From contig NZ_LT575476.1 of the NCBI RefSeq assembly GCF_900086655.1, forward strand, positions 4,044,543 to 4,108,542: DNA of 64,000 nucleotides. Direction: 5' to 3'. Source of the stretch: Paenibacillus tuaregi (GTDB taxonomy: Bacteria > Bacillota > Bacilli > Paenibacillales > Paenibacillaceae). The notes under the pieces are model-generated. The model saw only the letters and a program-made list of their open reading frames with translations. It was not told where the DNA came from and did no database searches. How positions within the stretch are numbered: position 1 is the first letter of the stretch; each line of letters begins with the position of its first letter. The translations under genes were made by a program, and so were the position numbers. Of this stretch, positions 52,766-61,647 are shown one piece after another.

Positions 52766-54766
52766 TTAGGCTTCTTGCATAAGTAATTGAATAAAGAAGC
52801 CCCCGACAACAGAACGATTCTGGAAATTCATCTGCTTTGCCGTGATGGTGTCATACCAATCCGTTACCGGAACACGGGCCGTGGTCTCATTCATGAAGTC
52901 CCATAGGGGCGCAAGCAGTGACTCAAACTGAGCTGGTGTTGAACTCATGGAGGCACACCATACCAGCCAATCCGATTTGGTATACGTATCCCGGCTATCC
53001 AGTGGGAGGCCATAACGATTTTGTTTAAGCCTGTAGTATTCAAGCTCTTTGGCTGCGATGTCCTTTGGGAACAGGTGCAAGTCCAGGAGACGATCCCACA
53101 CCAGGTTGTATTTCATACTCCACGAATCGTTCGGACTATCAAAAGTCAGCTTATAGTGATCCCCGGCATCTGCCATGGACACCCACTCATTAACCATGTT
53201 CTGAGCAGCCGCAAGATAAGAGGCCCCAGCCTGCATACCGAGCTTGTCACACATATACGAATAAGCGGCAATGCCTAATATAGCCTTAATGGACAAATTA
53301 GCATTGTGCGCCAAATGTCCGGCGAAGTCATCGGTGCACAACTGATTTTCAGGATCAAGTCCATTTTGCAGTAAGTACTCCGCCCATCTTGTAAGAGGCT
53401 CCCAGTGTTCCCGGGCAAAATCCGTGTCCCCCTCATACTTGCATATTGCAGCAGCCATCAAGAGCATATTGCCGCATTCCTCAATCGGCATCTGATACTC
53501 CAGCTTGTTCTCCCCATACACCTGACCATTGGCTTTGGGGTAAGTTCCCACGTCATGAGGTGCAAAGTCAAATGTCCACTCACGGCTCATCGCATACTTA
53601 TAAATCGGACGCATCATGCCCTTGATCAGTTCAGGGTTATATCTCAGGAATAATGGAATCGACGGATAACTGACATCGACCGTAGCAATACATCCATTAC
53701 TGAAGTTCTCTTTGGAGAAAAATAAAACATTTCCCGCTTCATCGGCAACCAATTTATGGGCGGCAATCGCCTGTCTGTACGTAAGCGCCAGGATGTCCCG
53801 GTACTTCTCACCGCCTGCGGTTTGACTTTCGGCCAACAGCTCCCGATTAAACCGCTCACATCTTTGCAGAATCTCTTCATATTGATCCGTTGCCATTATG
53901 AGCATCTCATGAAACGTCAATCCGTTTCGTCTCCAATACGCATCCAGCGCTTGATGAAAATATTCGATCGCATGAATGTCGTCATACGCAAGCATCAGGT
54001 AGTGGGTTACCGGCACTTCCTGAACTAAACCCATATCCAGCTCTGCCGCCATGACCGGCATATTATCGGAAACCGCTCTCGGATGGTTCTGATCATCTTC
54101 TGACGGTAATTGTCCCTTCTCAACGTACGACCTACGACTAGCTGCAGAATGAATCACCGTCTGGATGCTGGACGTTCGGGGAACTGCCAGAACCATATAC
54201 CCCCAATCGATTCTTGTATCATCTCCAGCTCGTTGTAATATTGGCTGTTCGACTGTCCCCATGGACATCACATCCAGTTGTCCACCAATCACGTGGTGTT
54301 CCCAGACCACTTGCTGATCCAGTGTATGTACACACCACTCGCCCGTCACATCAAGGTAGATCTTAACTTGATGTGACTCCCCATCCAAAGAACGTACTTG
54401 AAAAGTCACATAGGTTACAGGCCTGGATAACAAATCGAGATCATCCAGCAATAAAGGTGTGGTAAACTGAACCTTCAGTTCAATTCCTTCCCCTTGAAAA
54501 GTATATCTGGTCGTTACAGGCTCAACTGTCAGACCGGTTTGAACGAGTGCCTCCGGCTCCGGAAATTCAGCTTGATCCTGCAATGCAACCTTCCCCATAA
54601 ATCGCCTGGGCTTGCCATCAATGATCACAAGGCCAGTCATGCCATGAATCTTGTTCGTCCAATGCCGGGTGTGATCATCATACAATTGATCGGCAGCGGA
54701 CCAAACGCTAAAATAAGGATCTACGGTTACAAGAGGCACGGACGGAGGTCTGAAATTTGTTGTCAT
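52766..54766 (-). CDS. DUF5127/DUF4965/DUF1793 (GtaA-like) protein
   Basis: The 666-residue protein starts at ATG after AAGGAG. The N-terminal region RPPSVPLVTVDPYFSVWSAADQLYDDHTRHWT is the DUF5127 entry motif. The middle YRQAIAAHKLVADEAGNVLFFSKENFSNGCIATVDVSYPSIPLFL is DUF4965. The C-terminal part (NLSIKAILGIAAYSYM, DSPNDSWSMKYNLVWDRLLDLHLFP, LDSRDTYTKSDWLVW) is the (alpha/alpha)6-toroid DUF1793 domain. Fungal relatives were named glutaminase A, but the fold and genomic contexts suggest glycoside hydrolase activity. No signal peptide is present, so it acts in the cytoplasm. It is 182 bp upstream of the GxGYxYP gene and may form a small operon with it. Confidence 0.88.
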   Translation of the reverse strand: MTTNFRPPSVPLVTVDPYFSVWSAADQLYDDHTRHWTNKIHGMTGLVIIDGKPRRFMGKVALQDQAEFPEPEALVQTGLTVEPVTTRYTFQGEGIELKVQFTTPLLLDDLDLLSRPVTYVTFQVRSLDGESHQVKIYLDVTGEWCVHTLDQQVVWEHHVIGGQLDVMSMGTVEQPILQRAGDDTRIDWGYMVLAVPRTSSIQTVIHSAASRRSYVEKGQLPSEDDQNHPRAVSDNMPVMAAELDMGLVQEVPVTHYLMLAYDDIHAIEYFHQALDAYWRRNGLTFHEMLIMATDQYEEILQRCERFNRELLAESQTAGGEKYRDILALTYRQAIAAHKLVADEAGNVLFFSKENFSNGCIATVDVSYPSIPLFLRYNPELIKGMMRPIYKYAMSREWTFDFAPHDVGTYPKANGQVYGENKLEYQMPIEECGNMLLMAAAICKYEGDTDFAREHWEPLTRWAEYLLQNGLDPENQLCTDDFAGHLAHNANLSIKAILGIAAYSYMCDKLGMQAGASYLAAAQNMVNEWVSMADAGDHYKLTFDSPNDSWSMKYNLVWDRLLDLHLFPKDIAAKELEYYRLKQNRYGLPLDSRDTYTKSDWLVWCASMSSTPAQFESLLAPLWDFMNETTARVPVTDWYDTITAKQMNFQNRSVVGGFFIQLLMQEA

Positions 54767-54866
54767 TTGTACAACAACTCCTTAAAGTGATAAGTGCAAG
54801 AATTACGATTACCACAAATACATTTTTCTAAGAGGGGTTGGCCATGTGCTCAAGCCAAACAAACGC

Positions 54867-54906
54867 AAGGCTTCGCTTCCTTGTTCCCAAGGTGCTGCGA
54901 AGCCTT
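54867..54906. terminator. Terminator at the end of the second mannosidase operon
   Basis: AAGGCTTCGC (54867-54876) pairs with GCGAAGCCTT (54897-54906), with an inner CCTTG/CAAGG pairing. It separates the binding-protein stop from the DUF4965 gene. Confidence 0.8.
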
Positions 54907-54938
54907 CTTTTTATCAGGCTCCAATGATTATAAAGTCA

Positions 54939-56597
54939 TTAGTTCGGCATCTGAACGGTTACGACATCCTTACCTTTCAAATTCTCATTCGTGAACTGCA
55001 TCGCTTTCTCATATCCCGTCTTTCGGAGCTGCTCCCGAAGGTCATTGATAATGCTCATCGCAGCTTCATCTGATTTCGCAAAAACAGCTTCCTTCCACGC
55101 ATCCCCCATACGATCCATTGAAGGCTTCAGCATTTCCCATTCCGGCGCTTTTGTAATGACGTCTCCCGGATTATAGGCCGTAATGACTTGAATGCCGTTG
55201 GGACGGAGGATTTTGCGAGCCTTCTCCATGGCATCAAGCCGTTTCTGTTCAGCCCAGATGTCTCCGCCAGCTGCGGAGTTGATGCGATCAAGCCCAGTAA
55301 GCGATTCAAGGCCGATGCTAATGCCTTCGTTCTTGCGCAGCTTCATGTTGGTATCCGTGCTGAATTTATCGAACCATTCCTTCTTGGCTACCGGCTTCCC
55401 GTCCTTCATCTCCCAGTGAACACCCTGAACTCCGTACCGCGCCAGCATGAATCCTTCGTCCGAAGCCATGAAATCAAGAAACTTCAGAGCAGCATCAACG
55501 CAGGCACCTTGGCAGTTCTTCGTAATTGCTGTCACGTTGTTGCCTTGAATCCCGAGATCAACCGGCCGGTTCGGCTCAACGTCCGCCCGCTCCAATGGGC
55601 CAAGAGGAACATAGTCGCTTCCCGAATGCGAGCTTGCATAATCCTTGGAAGCATCCAAAATGGCCGGATAGTGTGCCGCCAGGACGGCGATGCGTCCTTG
55701 ATTGATTTTCTCCTTGGCGATAGGATCCGTCTGGGTAAAGACTTCCGGATCGAGCAGTCCTTCTTGAACCAGCTTGCGATAGAACAGCGTGTATTCTTCA
55801 TAACCCTTGGTGAAGAAGTCACGCTCAACAGTTCCATCACCTTTATCTACATAGCTGGCCCCCGAGTAGAACATCGTGTTGCCGATGCCAACGGCCCAGC
55901 CATTACTGAACCCACCCAGCGGAAAGACTGGCTGGCCGTTCTCCTGTAAATTGGCCTCCTTAATCTTTTTGAGAAAGTTATAGAAATCCTCCTTCGTCAC
56001 GACAGACTGAGGGTCCACACCGACCTTCTCAGCGATGTCTTTGCGGACATAGAAACCGTAGAGCCAGTCTATGCCGTCTTTGTTCGTGGCAGGCTGATTC
56101 TGAAGAAGCAAATATTTTTTTCCCCCGTAGGCATCAATCGCTTTTTCATATAATGCAGGGGGTACATTTTCTTTTGCAATAGATTTGGAGAGGTTTGGAT
56201 AATCCTTCAATTTATCAGATATATCCACCAACTGGCCTTCTTTAGCAGCCTTGACGATGCCGTCCAGCTCGCCTCCCCATGCGGGTCCAGTGTAAATGTC
56301 CGGTAAATCCTGCGTTGCAAAAATTTGGTTGACTTTCTCCGTCTCACTGCCCTTCGTATACTCCCACTGGAGAGTTACCCCGGTCTTCTCCTTGATCACT
56401 TTTTCCACAGGGGTCATTCCATTATCAGATCCGCTTGATCCGTTCCAATTGTGTAATATTTTGAGTTTCTGTGAATCTCCTTCGGCACCTTGTCCGTTCT
56501 CTCCATTCCCTGATGAATTCGAGCAGCTGACCAGCATTCCCCCAACCATGATGGACACGAGTAATATGGATACGCCTTTCGACCAAATCCTGTTCAA
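54939..56597 (-). CDS. Sugar ABC transporter substrate-binding lipoprotein
   Basis: The 552-residue lipoprotein has signal GGMLVSC with Cys25 lipidated, then a Gly/Asn linker. The binding fold shows VEKVIKEKTGVTLQWEY, FATQDLPDIYTGPAWG, WLYGFYVRKDIAEKVGVDPQSVVTKEDFYNFLKKIKEAN and ALKFLDFMASDEGFMLARYGVQGVHWEM, typical of large LplA-like proteins. It is the last gene of the five-gene operon and probably delivers mannose-containing oligosaccharides to the permeases encoded just upstream. Confidence 0.9.
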   Translation of the reverse strand: MNRIWSKGVSILLVSIMVGGMLVSCSNSSGNGENGQGAEGDSQKLKILHNWNGSSGSDNGMTPVEKVIKEKTGVTLQWEYTKGSETEKVNQIFATQDLPDIYTGPAWGGELDGIVKAAKEGQLVDISDKLKDYPNLSKSIAKENVPPALYEKAIDAYGGKKYLLLQNQPATNKDGIDWLYGFYVRKDIAEKVGVDPQSVVTKEDFYNFLKKIKEANLQENGQPVFPLGGFSNGWAVGIGNTMFYSGASYVDKGDGTVERDFFTKGYEEYTLFYRKLVQEGLLDPEVFTQTDPIAKEKINQGRIAVLAAHYPAILDASKDYASSHSGSDYVPLGPLERADVEPNRPVDLGIQGNNVTAITKNCQGACVDAALKFLDFMASDEGFMLARYGVQGVHWEMKDGKPVAKKEWFDKFSTDTNMKLRKNEGISIGLESLTGLDRINSAAGGDIWAEQKRLDAMEKARKILRPNGIQVITAYNPGDVITKAPEWEMLKPSMDRMGDAWKEAVFAKSDEAAMSIINDLREQLRKTGYEKAMQFTNENLKGKDVVTVQMPN

Positions 56598-56677
56598 ACC
56601 AATCGCCTCCTGGAATCTGAATATTAATGATCTTGATGAAGCTTGGTGAAGCTCAACAAATTCCGGGTCAGGATGAC

Positions 56678-57574
56678 CTAACCTTTAACCGAACCGATCA
56701 TAACCCCCTTTACGAAATATCGTTGCAAGAACGGATAAATACATAGGATCGGGAAGACCGTGATCACCAGCAAGGCCATACGGAGGGATTCAGGCGTTGC
56801 TCCTGCACCGGCTGCACCGCCAATCGTTTGCCCGCCCTGTTGTGCGGCGCGCTGCATCGAATTGGATAATGCCTCCGCTTCCGTCAACATTTCCTGCAGC
56901 AGGGTCTGCACCGGGATCAATTCTTTATTGGATACGTAATAGGCGCCCGAGAACCAGTCATTCCAATGCGCCACTCCAATAAAGAGCGAGATGGTGGCCA
57001 GCACGGGTCCCGAAAGAGGCAGGATGATCCGGAGAAAGATTTGAAAATCGCCATACCCGTCAATGTAAGCCGACTCCTCCAGTTCCTCTGGAATGCCTTG
57101 TAGAAAGGTCCGGATAATGACAATATGCATGAAGTTGAACAGCATCGGCAGAATGTATACCCAGAAGCTATTGATCAAATGCAATTTCTGAAGCGTAATA
57201 AACAACGGAATGAAACCGGCACTGAAAATTGTAGGCAGGAAAATGTAAAAAGTGAAAAACGATCGGCCGGGCAGCGTCTTTTTGGAAAGCGCATAGGCCA
57301 TAAGCGTACAGAGGACCACGTGAAGAAACGTTCCCAAGACCGTGCGAATGAGTGTAATTTGGTAAGCCTTCCAGATGCGGGCGTTATCAAATACCTGAGC
57401 ATAGTTCTCAAGGGTGAACTTTCGGGGAAGAAAATAGATCGCGCCCTGCATTGAATCCTTACCGTCATTTAATGAATAAGCCAAAATGTAAATAAACGGG
57501 TAGATCATAGAGAAGCCAACCAAAGCAAGAAAGGTATAATTGACCACGGAGAACAAGGACCATTTCCGCTTCAA
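56678..57574 (-). CDS. Carbohydrate ABC transporter permease, MalG-like (LplC type)
   Basis: The 298-residue permease has the EAA loop ELEESAYIDGYGDFQIFLRIILPLS and the C-terminal YPFLQRYFVKGVMIGSVKG. An unusual Gln/Ala/Gly-rich loop near 255-275 (MQRAAQQGGQTIGGAAGAGA) lies before the last span. It is 12 bp after its MalF-like partner, so translation is probably coupled. Confidence 0.92.
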   Translation of the reverse strand: MKRKWSLFSVVNYTFLALVGFSMIYPFIYILAYSLNDGKDSMQGAIYFLPRKFTLENYAQVFDNARIWKAYQITLIRTVLGTFLHVVLCTLMAYALSKKTLPGRSFFTFYIFLPTIFSAGFIPLFITLQKLHLINSFWVYILPMLFNFMHIVIIRTFLQGIPEELEESAYIDGYGDFQIFLRIILPLSGPVLATISLFIGVAHWNDWFSGAYYVSNKELIPVQTLLQEMLTEAEALSNSMQRAAQQGGQTIGGAAGAGATPESLRMALLVITVFPILCIYPFLQRYFVKGVMIGSVKG

Positions 57575-57586
57575 AACGTCACCTCC

Positions 57587-58504
57587 TTAGAACAGAGATA
57601 CATCACTGACTTTGCGTGCAATCCGATTGACCGTCAGAACCAAGATAAGACCAATGATACTCTGAAATAATCCAACAGCTGCAGCGTAACTGAGGCGCCC
57701 TTCCCGGATACCGGAATTGATGGCATGCACGTCCAGTACGCTGCCCATGCTGGCGGTAGCCGGTCCATTCAAGAGAAGCAGCTGCTCATAACCCGCGCTC
57801 ATCAAATTACCCACGGCAAGAATAAATAATATAATGGCCACATTTCGGATACTTGGAAGTGTGATGTGCCACATCTGCTGAAAACGTCCTGCTCCATCCA
57901 TCTTGGCAGCTTCATACTGCTGCTGATCGATTCCCGCAATAGCAGCCATAAAGATAATGGAATTCCAGCCGATATTCTTCCAGATGTCAGATCCCAAAAT
58001 CATCTGATAGAACCAAGTGGGATTGTTAAGGAACTGGATTGGCTCTGCTCCAAATAACCCCAATAAATCATTGACCGGACCGCCATAAGGAGTAAGCAGT
58101 CTCTGCATCAAGGTGACAACCACGATCCAGGATACGAAATACGGTAAATAGGACAAGGTCTGAACTGTTTTCTTGAATCTCAGCTTCCGAACCTCGTTCA
58201 ACAGAAGAGCAAGAATGATAGGCATGGGAAAGCCGATAAGCAGTTTCATAAGGCTGATGATGAGAGTGTTGCGGATGATATCCCCGGATTGATAATAGTT
58301 AAAAAATTGTTCAAAGTACTTGAAGCCAGCCCACGGGCTTCCGCTGAAACCGCCAACGAAGGTGTAATCTCTGAAGGCAACTTGAATCCCATACAGGGGC
58401 ACGTAGGAGAACAAAAAAAACCAAACAATGCCGGGAAGCATGAACAAGTAGAAGAGCTTATGTTTCCAGATTCGTTTCATTAATCGATGGTTTGGCCTCA
58501 TCAC
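57587..58504 (-). CDS. Carbohydrate ABC transporter permease, MalF-like (LplB type)
   Basis: The 305-residue permease starts at GTG after AAGGAGAG. Features include HKLFYLFMLPGIVWFFLFSYVPLYGIQVAFRDY, the EAA loop QQYEAAKMDGAGRFQQMWHITLPSI and the end ARKVSDVSLF. It starts 41 bp after the GH38 gene, so it is within the mannosidase operon. No ATPase gene is included. Confidence 0.92.
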   Translation of the reverse strand: MMRPNHRLMKRIWKHKLFYLFMLPGIVWFFLFSYVPLYGIQVAFRDYTFVGGFSGSPWAGFKYFEQFFNYYQSGDIIRNTLIISLMKLLIGFPMPIILALLLNEVRKLRFKKTVQTLSYLPYFVSWIVVVTLMQRLLTPYGGPVNDLLGLFGAEPIQFLNNPTWFYQMILGSDIWKNIGWNSIIFMAAIAGIDQQQYEAAKMDGAGRFQQMWHITLPSIRNVAIILFILAVGNLMSAGYEQLLLLNGPATASMGSVLDVHAINSGIREGRLSYAAAVGLFQSIIGLILVLTVNRIARKVSDVSLF

Positions 58505-58545
58505 ATTCCCAACTCTCCTTTCTTATGGGGGACAATAAGCCGCTT

Positions 58546-61500
58546 TTATACCTGCTGTAGTGCTTTTAATCGTAACGTTATGATTTCAAATGGCGTGAAG
58601 GAGAGGGCTAGTTGAGATGGTTTGTCTATTGGTACTGGTGAGATGATATGTTCCATCAGATCAGTCGTCCAGGCTTCGGTTACAGCTAATCCGATGTGAA
58701 GATTGGTCTTGACCTGTGTTCCAGACGTCTCATACAGACGCACGATGATGTCGTTATTGTCCTCAGCTTTTTTGACCGACTCCACCATGATGTGCGGATG
58801 GTCCAGCTGCAGGAAAGCCTTTGTATGAGGCAGCTTTTCTTCAGGCATATCAGCCAATGATGACAAAGAAATCATACGAAGCGGAATATTCAGTTCATTT
58901 CCTCTTCGATAGATTTCAGCCTGCACATGATTTCCTTGATGCGGATATAACGAGTAAGTAAACCTATGCTCTGCACGATCCGCCTCAGGATCCGGATACG
59001 AACTGCTGCGAAGCAAATGAAGGTCAAGCACGTTATGGAGAGCCCGGTGACCATATTTGCAATCATTGAGCAGTGCGACCCCGTAATCCGGTTCCGATAA
59101 ATCAATCCACTGGTGAGCGCATATCTCATCTTTCGCAAAGTCCCACATCGTATTGCGGTGGGTTGGTCTGCTCAAGCTGCCAAATTGGATTTCACAGTGA
59201 ACCTGATCGGTACGGATATGAACAGGGAACGAAGTACGTAACATTTTACCGTTCTCTCTCCAATCTGCGGTGGTCTCGAAATCGATACGCCGGCTGCCCT
59301 CCGTTAGAACGACCGTCTGGGTTAATGTGGATTCCCCGTAGTTGTAATCGAAGATTAGACCGGTTCTTGGCCCATTCCGAAGCTCCCGGATGTTAAGAAG
59401 AGTTAACCGCATGCCGGGATTCGCCGAATAGTCATGGCGGAAATCCCAAGCGTCCCCGTTGTCATGATACACACGAAGATCGTTACCAAGCCGGCCTTGC
59501 GGAATGACTTCACGAGCTTCTGTCTTATCCAGGATCGAGAGGATGGCACCGTTTCGATCAAATCTCACAATAAGTTTGTCGTTCTCAATGCTGCGTTCAT
59601 CAGCTATAACCTGAACACCCGAATCAAGCGTCTCCATGCCCAATTCAATGCTGGACGCTACTTCCTTCTGGGCGCCCTGGTCGCCATAATCGGATACTAC
59701 GGTGTACCCCATAGATGGAACCTGCACCTTACGCCATCGCCCATGGATATGCAGCCACTCCTGGCGCTCCCAAGGCAGTGAATTGAATACCACAACGCTA
59801 GTGGAATCCACCTCACTCGATGAGATATGGTCTGCTAAACAGCGGTAAGTTTCAGTGATCATAGCTTCTGTCTGCCGGAGCAATTGTTCATACCGTATTA
59901 ACGACTCATCGTACACCCTTTTAATTGAAGAGCCCGGAAGTATGTCGTGGAACTGGTACAGAAGGACTTCCTTCCAGATCTTCTCCAGTATCCCGGACGG
60001 ATACGGCTTGCCAAGCTGGGCAGCAAGCACAGAGGCGAACTCCAGTTCACGCAGGGCTTTCTCCATCTTGCGGTTGTAACGCTTGCTTCGTGCCTGACTG
60101 GTAAGGGTGCCTTGATGCTTCTCCAGATAAAGCTCGCCGCGCCAGATCTGAAATTTGTCACGTTCTTCATTCAGCCGCTCGAAGAATTTCCAGGAAGGCT
60201 CCTGTATAACAGGGGACAAGCCAAGCAGATTTTTCTCACGAGCCAGCCGCTCCAAATGCTCTTCACCCGGGCCACCGCCCCCGTCCCCAATGCCGAATAA
60301 CATCAGTGCATGGTTGGATACATTCTTATCCAAGTACTCCCGCTCTGCCTTGATAATAGAACGCGGAGCCGCCGGACTGTTGTAGGTATCCTCAGGTGGC
60401 ATATGCGTTAATACCGAGGAACCATCGATTCCCTCCCACAGAAAGGAGTGGTGGGGATGGCGGTTGTACTCACTCCAGGAGAGCTTCTGGGTCATCATGT
60501 AATCCACACCGGATTTTTTCAATAATTGCGGTAAGCTTGCGGAGTAACCAAATACATCCGGCATCCACAGAGACTTCATCTCCATCCCGAATTCCTGTTG
60601 AAAATAACGTTTGCCATACAGGATCTGCCGTACAAGGGATTCACCACCTGGCACATTGGTATCCGACTCCACCCACATGGCCCCTTGCGGTTCCCATCTT
60701 CCTTCGCGCACCCGTTTCTTGATCTGGTCATACAGCTTGGGATAGTAAGACCTCATCCAATCATATAGCTGAGGTTGACTTGCTCCGAACACATAATCTG
60801 GATACCGTTCCATCATGCGAAGCACAGTCGAAAATGTTCTTGCGCCCTTTCGGATCGTTTCACGGATCGGCCATAACCAAGCCAAATCAATATGTGCATG
60901 ACCAACGGCACTTATGCTGAGCACAGGATCTCCACCACGAAGGGATAATTGTTCCTCTAATACCCCCTTCGCACGGCGAATAAGGTCTGGAGTGAATTCC
61001 GTCAATATTAATGAAACGTCATATAGCGATTGAAGAATCTTTTCTCTACGCGCTGTGCCGGTAGGAAGATGCTCTGCCGTTTCCAGAAGCACCTCTGTGT
61101 CGTAATACAGACTTCGGATATCTTCATGACCAATCGCAAGTACTGCTTCTTTCAAAGTACCGCCGCGGTACTTGCCAAATAAGTCATTATTACCGGCATC
61201 AGCCCATAATTCAAATTCGCCACTACTTATCGATGAGTGATCTACTTCAACTACTCTTTTTCCGGGGAGACCCAGTGTAAAATCAAATTCAGAATTAATG
61301 GTAGTTAAGCCCTGCACAGGTGTCCCTTCGTTATCCACGATACAGAGCTCGCCATTCACATCCAGCAGAAGAACAACCTTTGTATCAGGACTAAGTTGTG
61401 GAAGGTGGCCCGTAAAACAAAACCAGGCACAATCCCATAACTCCCCCCATTGCTCACCAGGCGAAAGTGTAATTTTTCTCCCTGACGTTCTTTCTTCAAA

Positions 61501-61623
61501 TGGAACAGGCTCCGGGGTAACCCATGCCGTAACTTTCAACTGGGCCACCGGCTCATAAATGGCTTCGCGGAGTTTAGACAGCATTTGATTCAAATGTCCG
61601 GCTCTTATCGGCTCATAGGGCAT
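58546..61623 (-). CDS. GH38 alpha-mannosidase (second copy)
   Basis: The 1025-residue protein starts at ATG after GAGGAGAG. AVGHAHIDLAWLWP provides zinc ligands His244 and Asp246, and WMPDVFGYSASLPQL the nucleophile Asp356. FHDILPGSSIKRVYDES holds another zinc His, and an N-terminal beta domain and long C-terminal beta region complete the GH38 layout. It lacks an export signal. Similarity to the copy at 36364 is clear but moderate, and the two loci are arranged differently: here the enzyme precedes the transporter genes. It is 24 bp downstream of an unrecognised enzyme gene and likely acts on the same substrate. Confidence 0.93.
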   Translation of the reverse strand: MPYEPIRAGHLNQMLSKLREAIYEPVAQLKVTAWVTPEPVPFEERTSGRKITLSPGEQWGELWDCAWFCFTGHLPQLSPDTKVVLLLDVNGELCIVDNEGTPVQGLTTINSEFDFTLGLPGKRVVEVDHSSISSGEFELWADAGNNDLFGKYRGGTLKEAVLAIGHEDIRSLYYDTEVLLETAEHLPTGTARREKILQSLYDVSLILTEFTPDLIRRAKGVLEEQLSLRGGDPVLSISAVGHAHIDLAWLWPIRETIRKGARTFSTVLRMMERYPDYVFGASQPQLYDWMRSYYPKLYDQIKKRVREGRWEPQGAMWVESDTNVPGGESLVRQILYGKRYFQQEFGMEMKSLWMPDVFGYSASLPQLLKKSGVDYMMTQKLSWSEYNRHPHHSFLWEGIDGSSVLTHMPPEDTYNSPAAPRSIIKAEREYLDKNVSNHALMLFGIGDGGGGPGEEHLERLAREKNLLGLSPVIQEPSWKFFERLNEERDKFQIWRGELYLEKHQGTLTSQARSKRYNRKMEKALRELEFASVLAAQLGKPYPSGILEKIWKEVLLYQFHDILPGSSIKRVYDESLIRYEQLLRQTEAMITETYRCLADHISSSEVDSTSVVVFNSLPWERQEWLHIHGRWRKVQVPSMGYTVVSDYGDQGAQKEVASSIELGMETLDSGVQVIADERSIENDKLIVRFDRNGAILSILDKTEAREVIPQGRLGNDLRVYHDNGDAWDFRHDYSANPGMRLTLLNIRELRNGPRTGLIFDYNYGESTLTQTVVLTEGSRRIDFETTADWRENGKMLRTSFPVHIRTDQVHCEIQFGSLSRPTHRNTMWDFAKDEICAHQWIDLSEPDYGVALLNDCKYGHRALHNVLDLHLLRSSSYPDPEADRAEHRFTYSLYPHQGNHVQAEIYRRGNELNIPLRMISLSSLADMPEEKLPHTKAFLQLDHPHIMVESVKKAEDNNDIIVRLYETSGTQVKTNLHIGLAVTEAWTTDLMEHIISPVPIDKPSQLALSFTPFEIITLRLKALQQV

Positions 61624-61647
61624 GATTGTTTTCTCTCCTCTCGGTCA

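Noticed and set aside
55188..55949. 253-codon plus-strand frame
   Set aside because: Antisense to the binding lipoprotein, with no protein-like motifs.
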